Assembly: GCF_000419605.1 (NCBI RefSeq)
Contig: NZ_ATTI01000001.1
Location: 2,080,501 to 2,144,500, forward strand
Direction of reading: 5' to 3'
DNA length: 64,000 bases
Source of the DNA: Sphingomonas phyllosphaerae 5.2
Lineage (GTDB): Bacteria > Pseudomonadota > Alphaproteobacteria > Sphingomonadales > Sphingomonadaceae
How positions within the stretch are numbered: position 1 is the stretch's first letter; every line of letters starts with the position of its first letter. Of the stretch, positions 9,390-18,413 are shown one piece after another. The translations under genes and the position numbers were made by a program. Under the pieces are notes generated by a model. The model worked only from the letters and a program-made list of their open reading frames with translations. It searched no databases and was not told where the DNA came from.

Positions 9390-10712
9390 ATGGCCAAGCG
9401 GCTGACCTTCTACATTCTTGCCGGGCTGGTCCTCGGGCTGGTCGTCGGGCTGGTGCTGAACGGCTGGCTCGACGATGGTTCCCCGGCGGCGCAGGCGCGC
9501 CTGACCGAGATCGCCGGCTATTTCTCGATTCTCACCTCGATCTTCCTGCGCCTGATCAAGATGATCATCGCGCCGTTGGTGTTCGCGACGCTGGTGTCGG
9601 GCATCGCGCAGATGGGCGACACCGCGGCGCTCGGGCGGATCGGCGCGCGCAGCCTGGCGTGGTTCATTTCGGCCAGCCTGCTGTCGCTCAGCCTCGGGCT
9701 GTTGATGGTCAACGTGCTTCAGCCCGGTGTCGGCATCGGGCTCACGTTGCCCGCCGCCAGCCAGTCCAGCGGGCTGGAAACGGCAGCCTTCAACCTCAAG
9801 GACTTCTTCACGCACATCGTGCCGGCCTCGATGGTCGATGCCATGGCGAAGAACGAAATCCTGCAGATCGTCGTGATGTCGGTCTTCGTCGGCGTCGCGA
9901 TCACCGCCGTGGGCGAGAAGGCCGCGCCGCTGGTCAAGGCGATTGACGCGCTGGTGCACGTCATGTTGCAGGTCACCGACTACGTGATGCGCGTCGCGCC
10001 GATCGCGGTGTTCGCCGCAGTCGCGGGCACGCTAACCGAGCGGGGACCGTCGGTGATCGGGCAGCTCGCCTATTTCATGGGCAGCTTCTACCTTACGCTG
10101 CTGGTGCTATGGGCGGTTCTGCTCGGCATCGGCTTCCTCTTCATCGGATCGCGGATCCGCGAACTGATCCGTTACGTCCGGGAACCGTTGCTGGTCGCCT
10201 TCTCGACCGCCTCGTCCGAGGCGGCCTATCCGCGGATGCTGGAAGCGCTCGATCGCTTCGGCGTGCCGCCGCGGATCGCCAGCTTCGTGCTGCCGCTCGG
10301 CTACTCGTTCAATCTCGACGGCTCGATGATCTATATGACCTTCGCGTCGATCTTCATCGCGCAGGCTTACGGCATCGACATGTCCGTCGGGCAGATGATC
10401 ACGATGCTGCTCGTGCTGATGGTGACCAGCAAAGGCATCGCCGGCGTCCCGCGCGCCAGCCTGGTGGTGATCGCCGCGACGCTTCCGATGTTCAACCTTC
10501 CGGAGTCGGGGTTGCTGCTGATCCTGGCCATCGATCACTTCCTCGACATGGGCCGCACCGCGACCAACGTGATCGGAAACGCCGTGGCCAGCGCTGTGAT
10601 CGCGAAATGGGAGGGCGGGCTGGACCCGCGCGAGTCCCCGGTGATCGCAGCGGGCCCGGCGCCGTCGGGGGACGGCCCGGTGCGCGGCGTTGAAAGCTTT
10701 CGCGACGTCTGA
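9390..10712 (+). CDS. Dicarboxylate/amino acid:cation symporter (DAACS family)
   Basis: 440-residue polytopic inner-membrane protein starting MAKRLTFYILAGLVLG. Family hallmarks: the FLRLIKMIIAPLVFATLVSG segment in TM2-3, the serine-rich re-entrant loop STASSEAAYPRML (about residue 273), the LPLGYSFNLDGSMIYM motif (about 308) and DMGRTATNVIGN (about 385) carrying cation/substrate-binding residues. Imports C4-dicarboxylates or acidic amino acids with Na+ or H+ (GltP/DctA family). Exact substrate cannot be assigned. The last 25 residues are a Pro/Gly-rich cytoplasmic tail. Convergent with comM, 44 bp apart. Confidence 0.92.
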   Translation: MAKRLTFYILAGLVLGLVVGLVLNGWLDDGSPAAQARLTEIAGYFSILTSIFLRLIKMIIAPLVFATLVSGIAQMGDTAALGRIGARSLAWFISASLLSLSLGLLMVNVLQPGVGIGLTLPAASQSSGLETAAFNLKDFFTHIVPASMVDAMAKNEILQIVVMSVFVGVAITAVGEKAAPLVKAIDALVHVMLQVTDYVMRVAPIAVFAAVAGTLTERGPSVIGQLAYFMGSFYLTLLVLWAVLLGIGFLFIGSRIRELIRYVREPLLVAFSTASSEAAYPRMLEALDRFGVPPRIASFVLPLGYSFNLDGSMIYMTFASIFIAQAYGIDMSVGQMITMLLVLMVTSKGIAGVPRASLVVIAATLPMFNLPESGLLLILAIDHFLDMGRTATNVIGNAVASAVIAKWEGGLDPRESPVIAAGPAPSGDGPVRGVESFRDV

Positions 10713-10756
10713 GGTTTGCCCGCGAAGACGCGCTCTTTCTGCGCTTCCGGCTGACC

Positions 10757-12265
10757 TCAGTTTCGCGGCGGCTGCCGGCGGTAACTCAGCGCCTCGGCGA
10801 TATGGATGCGGCCGATCGTGTCCACCCCTGCGAGGTCGGCGATGGTGCGCGCCACGCGCAGGATGCGGGTGTAGCCGCGCGCCGAAAGCTTCATCGCCAC
10901 CGCGGCCTGCGCGAGCAGCGCGCGACCGGCTTCGTCGGGCGTAGCGAAGCGATCGAGCAGCTCGCCATCCAGCTCGGCGTTCGTCCGCGCGCCGCTGTGC
11001 GCCAGCCGCGCCGTCTGCACCGCTCGCGCTGCCGCGACGCGCGCGGCCACCTCGACCGAGCCCTCGGCAGGTGGCGGCAGCGCCAGATCGACCGCGCTGA
11101 CCGCCGCAACCTCGATATGCAGATCGATGCGGTCGAGCAGCGGGCCCGAGACCTTGGCCTGGTAATCCGCCGCGCATTTCGGCGCACGCGCGCACGCGAG
11201 GCTCGCGTCGGCCAGATGCCCGCAGCGACACGGGTTCATCGCCGCGATCAGCTGGACGCGCGCCGGATAGGTCACGTGCGCATTCGCACGCGCGACGCTC
11301 ACCGTACCACTTTCCAACGGCTGACGTAGCGAATCGAGCACGGCGCGCTGGAACTCGGGCAACTCGTCGAGGAACAGTACGCCGTGATGCGCGAGGCTGA
11401 CCTCGCCCGGCTTCACCTTCAGCCCCCCGCCGGTCAGCGCCGCCATGCTGGCCGAATGATGCGGGCTGCGGAACGGACGATCGCGCGTCAGCGTGCCGCC
11501 GGCCAACGTGCCGGCCACCGACTGCACCATCGACACCTCCAGCGCCTCGGCAGGATCGAGCGGCGGCAGTATTCCCGGCAGGCACGCCGCCATCAACGAC
11601 TTGCCCGCCCCCGGGGGACCGACGAACAACAGGTTGTGCGCACCCGCGGCGGCGATCTCCAACGCGCGCTTCGCCACTTCCTGCCCCTTCACCTGCCGCA
11701 AGTTGGGGCCGGCGCGCGCCGAGACCACCTCGCCCGGCCGCGGCGCGGCAAGCAGGCCATGCCCCTTGAGATGGTTGAGCAATCCGAGCAGATCGGGCGC
11801 GGCAAGCACCTCGATGCCACCGCTCCACGCCGCTTCCGATCCTTGTGCGGCCGGGCAGATCAGCCCCCGCCCGGTCTCGGCGGCGTGCAGCGCGGCGAGC
11901 AATACCCCCGGCGACGGTGCCAGCCGCCCGTCGAGCCCGAGTTCGCCGACCACGACATAATCCGCCAGCGCCTCGGCATCGACCACTCCCATCGCCGCCA
12001 ACAATCCCAGCGCGATCGGCAGGTCGAAATGCGAGCCTTCCTTGGGCAGGTCCGCCGGCGACAGGTTCACCGCGATCCGCTTGGGAGGCAGTGACAATCC
12101 CATTCCGGCGATGGCGCCACGCACGCGTTCGCGGCTTTCGCCCACCGCCTTGTCGGCCAGCCCGACGACGTTGAAGGCCGGCAACCCGGCAATCAACTGC
12201 ACCTGTACCTCGACGCTACGCGCCTCCAGCCCCAGATAGGCTACCGTCGATACGATCGCGACCAT
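10757..12265 (-). CDS. comM: YifB/ComM family Mg chelatase-like AAA+ ATPase
   Basis: 502 residues from the ATG at 12265 (MVAIVSTVAYLGLEA), the conserved start of the family. An N-terminal Lon S16-like (ChlI) domain (residues 1-125, GLPAFNVVGLADKAVGESRE) is followed by an AAA+ core with Walker A GPPGAGKSLMA (about 219), Walker B VLFLDELPEF (about 300) and a C-terminal Mg-chelatase subunit domain with zinc-type cysteines (CRCGHLADASLACARAPKC). ComM is a hexameric helicase promoting branch migration during natural transformation or DNA repair. Normal length, intact motifs. Confidence 0.95.
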   Translation of the reverse strand: MVAIVSTVAYLGLEARSVEVQVQLIAGLPAFNVVGLADKAVGESRERVRGAIAGMGLSLPPKRIAVNLSPADLPKEGSHFDLPIALGLLAAMGVVDAEALADYVVVGELGLDGRLAPSPGVLLAALHAAETGRGLICPAAQGSEAAWSGGIEVLAAPDLLGLLNHLKGHGLLAAPRPGEVVSARAGPNLRQVKGQEVAKRALEIAAAGAHNLLFVGPPGAGKSLMAACLPGILPPLDPAEALEVSMVQSVAGTLAGGTLTRDRPFRSPHHSASMAALTGGGLKVKPGEVSLAHHGVLFLDELPEFQRAVLDSLRQPLESGTVSVARANAHVTYPARVQLIAAMNPCRCGHLADASLACARAPKCAADYQAKVSGPLLDRIDLHIEVAAVSAVDLALPPPAEGSVEVAARVAAARAVQTARLAHSGARTNAELDGELLDRFATPDEAGRALLAQAAVAMKLSARGYTRILRVARTIADLAGVDTIGRIHIAEALSYRRQPPRN

Positions 12266-12355
12266 GTTCCCCCCAGCGCCCGCCATGCTCATAGCGCCTT
12301 TGCCGTGCCGGGGAATGGTCCGCAGTGACTTGCAACTGCAACACACCGCCGCCAC

Positions 12356-12640
12356 ATGACCCATATGAGGCACCGGCATCCCGCCAGGCGATATGGACAG
12401 CTCGCGCTGGGCGGCGTCCTGCTGCTGGTCGCCGCGATCATCGCGCCGCTGCCCGGCCCGGGCGGGATATTCCCGATGGCGGCGGGGCTGGTGCTGATCC
12501 TCCGCAACTCGGCGCGTGCACGCGGCTGGTTCGCTCGGGCCAAGCGGCGCTGGCCGCGCGCCGGCGGTATCGTCGATCTCGCCATGCGCCGCCGCAGCGC
12601 CTTGCGGCGACGCGCACGCGATCGTGCTGCCCTGCGTTGA
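12356..12640 (+). CDS. Small PGPGG/PGPGW-type membrane protein
   Basis: 94 residues. Basic N-terminus (MTHMRHRHPARR), a first hydrophobic segment LALGGVLLLVAAIIAP, the signature loop LPGPGGIFPMAAGLVLIL forming a hairpin with a second segment, then a strongly arginine-rich tail. This matches the PGPGW putative transmembrane family often found beside rpmH in sphingomonads. Function unknown. Its stop codon overlaps the -35 element of the rpmH promoter. ATG at 12365 is an alternative start. Confidence 0.75.
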   Translation: MTHMRHRHPARRYGQLALGGVLLLVAAIIAPLPGPGGIFPMAAGLVLILRNSARARGWFARAKRRWPRAGGIVDLAMRRRSALRRRARDRAALR

Positions 12641-12665
12641 CTTCGCCGCGGCCCTCCCCTAACGG
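12637..12665 (+). promoter_or_regulatory. Sigma-70-type promoter for rpmH
   Basis: TTGACT (12637-12642) and TAACGG (12660-12665) are 17 bases apart. The -35 overlaps the stop codon of the PGPGG gene. Predicted transcript start near 12672 gives a leader of about 55 nt before the rpmH ATG. Confidence 0.5.
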
Positions 12666-12678
12666 CGTTCTTCTTTCG

Positions 12679-12702
12679 GGCCGTCCGCTTGGGCGGCCTT
12701 TC
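12679..12702 (+). promoter_or_regulatory. Hairpin in the rpmH leader (attenuator-like)
   Basis: GGCCGTCC (12679-12686) pairs with GGGCGGCC (12691-12698) with one G-U pair and a GCTT loop, followed by TTTC. It lies between the predicted transcript start and the rpmH start codon, so it could act as a leader attenuator or mRNA-stability element. Confidence 0.45.
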
Positions 12703-12727
12703 GACATTCGATTTCGGGACATGAACG

Positions 12728-12862
12728 ATGAAGCGGACCTTTCAGCCGAGCAATCTGGTGCGCGCCCGCCGTCACGGCTTCCGCGCGCGGATGGCCACGG
12801 TCGGCGGCCGGGCGGTGATCCGGGCGCGTCGCGCACGCGGCCGCAAGAAGCTGTCGGCGTAA
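12728..12862 (+). CDS. rpmH: 50S ribosomal protein L34
   Basis: 44 residues, [20 protein letters not shown]..., ending RGRKKLSA: the full-length, highly conserved L34. The ATG at 12728 is correct; an earlier ATG at 12721 is in another frame. First gene of the conserved block rpmH-rnpA-yidD-yidC-engB. Confidence 0.98.
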   Translation: MKRTFQPSNLVRARRHGFRARMATVGGRAVIRARRARGRKKLSA

Positions 12863-12909
12863 TCACGACGGATACCTGCTCGCCCGCGACTCGCGTCGCG
12901 GTCGGGCGC

Positions 12910-13257
12910 ATGACCAGGCGGCCGGATTATCTGGCCGCAAATGCCGGGCGTCGGGCTCCGATGCCCGGCTTCGTGCTTCTGGTGAACCCGCGCGACGACG
13001 GCGACGCCGCGATGCGCATCGGGATCACCGTCACGAAGAAGGTCGGCAATGCGGTGGTCCGCAATCGCATCAAGCGGCGCTTTCGGGCGCTGGCACGCGA
13101 AATGCTGCCGGAGCACGGCCTTTCCGGGGCGGACCATGTCCTGATCGGGCGTGGCGCGGCGCTGGAGCGCGATTGGGCGACGTTGCGCACCGATCTGGCC
13201 AAGGCATTGGCAAAGGCGCGTAGCGGCGCGTCGACCCCGTTCAGGGCGAAACGATGA
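12910..13257 (+). CDS. rnpA: Ribonuclease P protein component
   Basis: 115 residues from the ATG at 12910 ([15 protein letters not shown]). No start codon is available just upstream in frame, so this start is likely despite a weak RBS. The RNase P signature [13 protein letters not shown] is at about residues 55-67, with the preceding [12 protein letters not shown] strand. The protein assists the RNA subunit in removing 5' leaders from pre-tRNA. Its TGA overlaps the yidD ATG (ATGA, 13254-13257). Confidence 0.95.
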   Translation: MTRRPDYLAANAGRRAPMPGFVLLVNPRDDGDAAMRIGITVTKKVGNAVVRNRIKRRFRALAREMLPEHGLSGADHVLIGRGAALERDWATLRTDLAKALAKARSGASTPFRAKR

Positions 13258-13466
13258 TTGCGCGCGGGCTGATCCTGCTGGCACGCTGCTGGCAGCTCGG
13301 CCCATCGTTGCTGCTGCCGCCATCGTGCCGGTTCCAGCCGTCATGTTCCGCCTATGCAATCGAGGCCCTTCGCCGCTATGGCGCGAGCAAGGGCAGTTGG
13401 CTGGCGGTGCGCCGGATCGCGCGCTGCCACCCCTGGGGCGGGCACGGTCATGATCCGGTGCCATAA
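13254..13466 (+). CDS. yidD: Membrane protein insertion efficiency factor YidD
   Basis: 70 residues. Conserved YidD core: [22 protein letters not shown] (broken here as PPSCRF then QPSCSAYA) and the C-terminal [14 protein letters not shown]. The short protein has an amphipathic N-terminal helix that associates with the inner membrane and aids YidC-dependent insertion. Overlaps rnpA by 4 bp; yidC starts 18 bp downstream. Confidence 0.95.
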   Translation: MIARGLILLARCWQLGPSLLLPPSCRFQPSCSAYAIEALRRYGASKGSWLAVRRIARCHPWGGHGHDPVP

Positions 13467-13484
13467 GGAAAGCGTGGGACGCTG

Positions 13485-15188
13485 GTGAAGGACGAGAGCA
13501 AGAACTTCGTGCTGTTCGCGGTGATCGCGGCGCTGATCCTGTTCGGATGGCCGCTGGTCCAGAGCCGCTTTTTTCCCACCGCGAACCCGCCCGCGACCAG
13601 GATGGTCGATGGAAAGAACAAGCCGCTGCCCAACCCGGCTGCGGACCCGACCGCCGATTCGCCTGCCGCACTGCGCGACCGTAAGATCGTGCTGGCCGAA
13701 AGCCCGCGCGTTCGCATCGATACGCCGGCATTGAAAGGCTCGATCAACCTGAAGGGTGCGCGGATCGATGACCTCGTCCTGACGCGCTATAACGAGACGG
13801 TGGCGAAGAACGCGCCGCCGATCCGCCTGTTCTCGCCCGCCGGGACGCAGGACGCCTATTTCGCGGGCTTCGGCTGGCGAAACGAAGGGCTCGCCCCGCC
13901 CCCGGCGGATTCCGTCTGGACCGCGTCCGCCCCGGTGCTGTCGCCGGGCAAGCCGGTGACGCTGACCGCCGCCAACGCGCAGGGTCAGCGCTTCGCGATC
14001 GAGATCGCGGTCGACAACGATTACCTCTTCACCGTCAAGCAGACGGTCGCAAACGGCGGCGCAGCGGCCGTGCCGGTCGCAGCCTATGGCCTGGTCAACC
14101 GTGTCGGCGTGTCGAAGGACCCGGACAGCTGGACGATCCACACCGGCCCGATGTCGGTCAGCAACGACGCCGCGCACTACAATCCGAACTTCAAGGACGT
14201 GGACAAGGCACCGACCAAGTTCACCACCACCGGCGGATGGTTGGGCTTCACCGACAAATATTGGCTGGCCGCGCTGGTACCGGATCAGTCTCGTGCCTTC
14301 GACGGCCAGTTCCGTGCCGGCGCCAACAGCGCCTATCAAGCCGACTTCACCACTGCCGGGCAAATGCTGCCGCCGGGTCGTCAGCTGACTCAGACCGCCA
14401 AGCTGTTCGCGGGCGCCAAGGAAGTGAAGCTGCTCGACCGCTACACCGACAGCGGCCAGGTCGTGAAGCTCGACTATGCGATCGACTGGGGCTGGTTCCG
14501 CCTCGTCGAGAAGCCGATCTTCTATTATCTCGACTGGCTGTTCCGTCTGATCGGAAACTTCGGCGTTGCGATCATCATCCTGACGCTCACGATCCGCGCG
14601 CTCGTCTTCCCGGTCGCGCAGCGCCAGTTCGCCAGCATGGCGGCGATGCGTGCGCTGCAGCCGAAGATGAAGGCGCTTCAGGAGCGCTACAAGGATGACA
14701 AGCAGCGCCAGCAGCAGGAAGTCATGGCGCTCTACAAGGCGGAGAAGGTCAATCCGCTCGCCGGTTGCATACCCACGCTTATCCAGATTCCGATCTTCTA
14801 CGCGCTGTACAAGGCGCTGATGCTGACCATCGAGATGCGGCACCAGCCGTTCATCCTCTGGATCAAGGATCTGTCCGCACCCGATCCGGCGACGATCCTG
14901 AACCTGTTCGGCTATATCCCGATCACGCTGCCGCACTTCCTCGCGATCGGCGTCGTGCCGGTGCTGCTCGGGATCTCGATGTTCTTCCAGTTCCGCCTGA
15001 ACCCGACGCAGATGGATCCGGCGCAGCAGCAGGTGTTCGCGATCCTGCCGTGGGTGCTGATGTTCGTGATGGCACCGTTCGCGGTCGGGCTGCAAATCTA
15101 CTGGATTACCACCAATTGCATCTCGATCATCCAGCAGAAGTGGCTTTACAGCCGCCATCCGCAACTGAAGAACGCACCCGCGAAGTGA
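13485..15188 (+). CDS. yidC: Membrane protein insertase YidC
   Basis: 567 residues from a GTG start ([22 protein letters not shown]), with the N-terminal anchor helix, the large periplasmic beta-supersandwich domain (about 45-345) and the conserved five-helix insertase core (about 355-560), including [20 protein letters not shown] and the coiled cytoplasmic loop [20 protein letters not shown]. It inserts inner-membrane proteins alone or with SecYEG. Ends NAPAK; its stop overlaps the engB GTG start (GTGA). Confidence 0.98.
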   Translation: MKDESKNFVLFAVIAALILFGWPLVQSRFFPTANPPATRMVDGKNKPLPNPAADPTADSPAALRDRKIVLAESPRVRIDTPALKGSINLKGARIDDLVLTRYNETVAKNAPPIRLFSPAGTQDAYFAGFGWRNEGLAPPPADSVWTASAPVLSPGKPVTLTAANAQGQRFAIEIAVDNDYLFTVKQTVANGGAAAVPVAAYGLVNRVGVSKDPDSWTIHTGPMSVSNDAAHYNPNFKDVDKAPTKFTTTGGWLGFTDKYWLAALVPDQSRAFDGQFRAGANSAYQADFTTAGQMLPPGRQLTQTAKLFAGAKEVKLLDRYTDSGQVVKLDYAIDWGWFRLVEKPIFYYLDWLFRLIGNFGVAIIILTLTIRALVFPVAQRQFASMAAMRALQPKMKALQERYKDDKQRQQQEVMALYKAEKVNPLAGCIPTLIQIPIFYALYKALMLTIEMRHQPFILWIKDLSAPDPATILNLFGYIPITLPHFLAIGVVPVLLGISMFFQFRLNPTQMDPAQQQVFAILPWVLMFVMAPFAVGLQIYWITTNCISIIQQKWLYSRHPQLKNAPAK

Positions 15189-15835
15189 GCGACGTACAAC
15201 CCCTGTTCGACGAGGAAACGCTTGAGGTGGCGCGCAAGCGCTTCGCCGGTCGGGTCGAGTTCCTGAAGTCCGCTCCGGCGCTCAACTTCCTGCCGTCCGA
15301 CGAGGTGCCGGAAGTGGCGTTCGCCGGGCGGTCGAACGTCGGCAAGTCGTCGCTACTGAACGCGCTGGTCGGCCGCAAGGCGCTGGCGCGTACCTCAGTT
15401 ACGCCGGGACGGACGCAGGAGCTCAACTTCTTCGATGTCGGCGAGCCGCTCGCCTTCCGTCTGGTCGACATGCCAGGCTACGGCTTCGCCAAGGCACCCA
15501 AGGATATCGTCAAGAAGTGGCGCTTCCTGGTGAACGATTATCTGCGCGGGCGGCAGGTGCTGAAGCGCGCGCTGGTGCTGATCGACAGCCGCCACGGCAT
15601 CAAGGAAGTCGATCGCGAGATCCTGGAGATGCTCGATCGCGCCGCGGTCAGCTATCGTATGGTCATGACCAAGGCCGACAAGGTGAAGGCGACCGACCTT
15701 GCCGCCATCGTCGCCGCGACCGAGGCGGAGGCGCGCAAGCGCCCCGCCGCGCACCCCGACATCATCGTCACTTCCAGCGAAGGTGGAATGGGTATTCCCG
15801 AACTCCGCGCGGCGGTTATCGAGGCGATCGGCTGA
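15185..15835 (+). CDS. engB: Ribosome biogenesis GTPase EngB/YsxC (YihA)
   Basis: 216 residues from the GTG at 15185, overlapping the yidC stop by 4 bp. G1 motif [12 protein letters not shown] (about residue 47), G2 TPGRTQ, G3 DMPGYGFA (about 98), G4 TKADK (about 160) and G5 TSS are all present. EngB is a TRAFAC-class GTPase needed for late 50S assembly. A small minus-strand gene candidate overlaps its last 20 bases. Confidence 0.97.
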   Translation: MSDVQPLFDEETLEVARKRFAGRVEFLKSAPALNFLPSDEVPEVAFAGRSNVGKSSLLNALVGRKALARTSVTPGRTQELNFFDVGEPLAFRLVDMPGYGFAKAPKDIVKKWRFLVNDYLRGRQVLKRALVLIDSRHGIKEVDREILEMLDRAAVSYRMVMTKADKVKATDLAAIVAATEAEARKRPAAHPDIIVTSSEGGMGIPELRAAVIEAIG

Positions 15836-16010
15836 CGGCGGCGTGGCAGGCGGATGACGGGCGCGCCGCAAGGGCGGCGGCGATCTGCTGGCGCAACACC
15901 TCGGACCGGCTCGGCGACGGTGTGCTGGGCATGAAGACGAAGGTCGGGGCCTGAACGAATGCGGGAGTCATCGCCGACAAGGCCGCATCGTGGGAGAGAA
16001 GCTGGGCCAT
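15816..16010 (-). CDS. Small protein candidate (64 aa), unknown
   Basis: [20 protein letters not shown]... to ...[10 protein letters not shown]. The main support is an AAGGAG Shine-Dalgarno 9 bases before the ATG, better than that of most neighbours, plus a region with no other gene. No signal peptide, membrane segment or known domain is visible; a middle Pro/Ser stretch is followed by a likely helix [15 protein letters not shown]. Its 3' end overlaps engB on the other strand. It could be a real short gene or chance. Confidence 0.45.
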   Translation of the reverse strand: MAQLLSHDAALSAMTPAFVQAPTFVFMPSTPSPSRSEVLRQQIAAALAARPSSACHAAVSRSPR

Positions 16011-16153
16011 CGAAAATGCTCCTTGGGGAAACCTGTCTTCATACGGCCTAGCCGTGGATGCCTGCGATCCGATGTACGCCGGCGGTTAATGCGGCGGTCG
16101 TCTTTATCGCGAGCGACGTTGCCCCGCGCCGCATTGCCGCTTAACCCGGTGGC

Positions 16154-16831
16154 ATGAAGCTCATCATCGGTAACAAGGCCTATTCCTCCTGGTCGCTGCG
16201 CGGCTGGCTCGCCTGCCGGCAATCGGGGCTGCCCTTCGAGGAAGTCGTCGTCCCGCTTTATGACCAGGAATGGGATCGTCGCCGCGAGGGCGACGAGTTC
16301 GCACCGTCCTCGGGCAAGGTGCCGATCCTGTGGGATGGCGACGCCGTCGTCTGGGACAGTCTGGCGATCGTCGAATATCTCGCCGACAAGGTCGGGCGCG
16401 AACGCTTCTGGCCCCTCGACGATGCGGCGCGTGCGATGGCGCGATCGATGGCGGCGGAGATGCACTCCAGCTTCGCCGCGCTGCGCCGGAAACACACGAT
16501 GAACATCCGGCAGATCTACGCGCCGGTCGCCCCCGACGAGGACGTGCAGGTCGAACTGACGCGAATCTTCGAGTTGTGGGCGCAGGCGCGCGCGCGATTC
16601 GGTGGCGTCAGCGGACCCGATGGCGGCGACTTCCTGTTCGGTGCGTTCGGTGCCGCCGACATCATGTTCGCGCCGGTCTGCACGCGGATCGCCACCTACT
16701 CGCTACCCACCCCACGCTTCGCCGCCGCATACGTCATGGCCGTGCTGAGCCATCCGTTCATGCAGGACTGGATTGCCGCGGCGCAGGAAGAGGATTGGGT
16801 GATCGAGAAGTTCGAACAACCGGTAATCTGA
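16154..16831 (+). CDS. Glutathione S-transferase family protein
   Basis: 225 residues. Thioredoxin-fold N-terminal domain with the catalytic-serine region NKAYSSWSLRGWLA (residues 7-20), the GSH-binding cis-proline loop GKVPILWDGD (about 54) and WDSLAIVEYLAD (about 67), then an all-helical C-terminal domain ending at about 220. Probably a cytoplasmic GST active in conjugation, peroxide reduction or stereospecific chemistry; the substrate is not deducible. Convergent with the cupin gene, 2 bp between stops. Confidence 0.88.
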   Translation: MKLIIGNKAYSSWSLRGWLACRQSGLPFEEVVVPLYDQEWDRRREGDEFAPSSGKVPILWDGDAVVWDSLAIVEYLADKVGRERFWPLDDAARAMARSMAAEMHSSFAALRRKHTMNIRQIYAPVAPDEDVQVELTRIFELWAQARARFGGVSGPDGGDFLFGAFGAADIMFAPVCTRIATYSLPTPRFAAAYVMAVLSHPFMQDWIAAAQEEDWVIEKFEQPVI

Positions 16832-16833
16832 TG

Positions 16834-17265
16834 TCAGGCTTGCGTGTAACCGTCATCGGGCGACCAGCGCATCGCGATGTCGGGGTAATGGACCGTAGAT
16901 CGTTCGGGCAGGCTGACCGCGAACAGCACGCAGGGCGTGTCACCGGTGTTGCGGATATGGTGCGCATTGGCATCGCCCTTGCGGAACACGGCGACCTCGC
17001 CTGCCGACATCGCATGTTCGCCGGCATCGTCGACGAGCGTCGCTGTGCCCGACAACAGCACGACGATCTCGTCCTCGCCTTCGTGCCAATGGCGCTGCGA
17101 CGACCAGCCACCCGGCGGCACCACGACATGCGTCGCGACGAAGTCTTCCAAACCGGCCGCGGCGGACAGCCTGCGTACCAGCCGGCCGGACACGGCGTCG
17201 GCGAACGGCGGCGGATAGTCGCTGCCCCGCGACGCGGAAATAGGCTCGATCGTAAGTTTCGGCAT
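16834..17265 (-). CDS. Cupin domain-containing protein
   Basis: 143 residues, MPKLTIEPISASRGSDYPPP at the N-terminus. Single cupin beta-barrel: motif 1 is RHWHEGEDEIVVLLSG (metal-binding His, His, Glu) near residue 59 and motif 2 is GDANAHHIRNTGDTP near 97. Resembles stand-alone cupins that bind a divalent metal, possibly a small oxygenase, isomerase or sensor. Reaction unknown. Only 14 bp separate its start from the divergent dapE start, so the two share a promoter region. Confidence 0.82.
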   Translation of the reverse strand: MPKLTIEPISASRGSDYPPPFADAVSGRLVRRLSAAAGLEDFVATHVVVPPGGWSSQRHWHEGEDEIVVLLSGTATLVDDAGEHAMSAGEVAVFRKGDANAHHIRNTGDTPCVLFAVSLPERSTVHYPDIAMRWSPDDGYTQA

Positions 17266-17279
17266 CGGATGCTCCTTTC

Positions 17280-18413
17280 ATGACCGACGTTGTTCAACTC
17301 GCCAGCGCACTGATCGCTGCCGAAAGCGTCACGCCGGCGCGCGGGCGTGTTTTCGAGGTGCTGGAAGCGGCGCTGATCCCGCTCGGCTTCGCGGTCGAAC
17401 GGCGCATCAGCGGCGAGGCACCCGACGGCCCGGTCGAGAACCTGCTGGCCACGCGCGGAGCGGACGGTCCGCATCTTGCCTTCGCCGGCCATGTCGATGT
17501 GGTGCCTCCGGGGGGCGGCTGGCGCGACGATCCGTTTGCGCCGCAACGCCGCGACGGTCTGCTGGTCGGGCGCGGCGCGGTGGACATGAAGGGCGCGATT
17601 GCCGCCTTCGTCGCCGCCGCGGGCCGCGTTCCCGCCGACGCAGGCCGACTGACGCTGATCATCACCGGCGACGAAGAAGGTCCGGCGACCTTCGGCACCG
17701 TGTCGCTGATCGAGCGCATGCGCGAGCGCGGACTGATACCGGACCTGTGCCTCGTCGGCGAGCCGACCTCGGTCGCGGCGCTTGGCGATATGGTGAAGAT
17801 CGGGCGACGCGGCTCGGTCAACATCTGGATCGAGGTCCCCGGCCGCCAGGGCCATGTCGCCTACCCGCATCTGGCCGACAACCCGATCCCGCGCCTCGTC
17901 GCGATGCTCGCCGAGCTGGAAGCGCTCGTCCTCGACTCGGGGAGCGACTGGTTCCAGCCTTCCAACCTCGAGATCACCGACATCACCGTCGGCAACCCTG
18001 CAGCCAACGTCATCCCCGCTCGCGCGAGCGCGCGGATCAGCATCCGCTTCAACGATCTGCACCGCGGCGCCGATCTCGCGGCGCGCGTCGCGGCGATCGT
18101 CCACCGCCACGCACCCGATGCGATCGTCACGCCGCGGATCTCGGGCGAGGCGTTCCTGACCGAACCGGGCGCGCTGTCGTCGTTGGTGTCGGCCGCGGTG
18201 CTGGAGGTGACCGGCCGCACACCCGAATTGTCGACGACCGGCGGAACGTCCGACGCGCGCTTCCTTCGCGCACTTTGTCCGGTAGTCGAGTTCGGGCTGC
18301 TCAATGCGACGATGCATAAGGCAGATGAAGCGGTCGCGATCGCCGATCTCGAGCAACTCGCGGACATCTACACGCGCATCATCCAGCGCGCCTGCTCAGC
18401 GCCGACGGCGTAA
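17280..18413 (+). CDS. dapE: Succinyl-diaminopimelate desuccinylase
   Basis: 377 residues, standard for DapE. M20 metallopeptidase motifs: FAGHVDVVPPGG (His and Asp ligands, about residue 65), GRGAVDMKGAIAAF (bridging Asp, about 98), TGDEEGPA (catalytic Glu pair, about 131), a Glu ligand in LVGEPTS and a C-terminal His in NATMHKADE (about 343). Hydrolyses N-succinyl-LL-diaminopimelate in lysine and peptidoglycan synthesis. TTGGTSDARF is DapE-typical. Its 3' end overlaps the smr gene by 18 bp, convergently. Confidence 0.95.
   Translation: MTDVVQLASALIAAESVTPARGRVFEVLEAALIPLGFAVERRISGEAPDGPVENLLATRGADGPHLAFAGHVDVVPPGGGWRDDPFAPQRRDGLLVGRGAVDMKGAIAAFVAAAGRVPADAGRLTLIITGDEEGPATFGTVSLIERMRERGLIPDLCLVGEPTSVAALGDMVKIGRRGSVNIWIEVPGRQGHVAYPHLADNPIPRLVAMLAELEALVLDSGSDWFQPSNLEITDITVGNPAANVIPARASARISIRFNDLHRGADLAARVAAIVHRHAPDAIVTPRISGEAFLTEPGALSSLVSAAVLEVTGRTPELSTTGGTSDARFLRALCPVVEFGLLNATMHKADEAVAIADLEQLADIYTRIIQRACSAPTA

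Noticed and set aside
10107..11828. 573-codon minus-strand frame across dctA and comM
   Set aside because: Overlaps two firm genes, low-complexity Arg/Ala/Gly protein, no motif.
13341..15164. 607-codon open frame antisense to yidC
   Set aside because: GC-rich shadow of yidC with His/Arg/Asp-rich composition and no domain; yidC is fully conserved.
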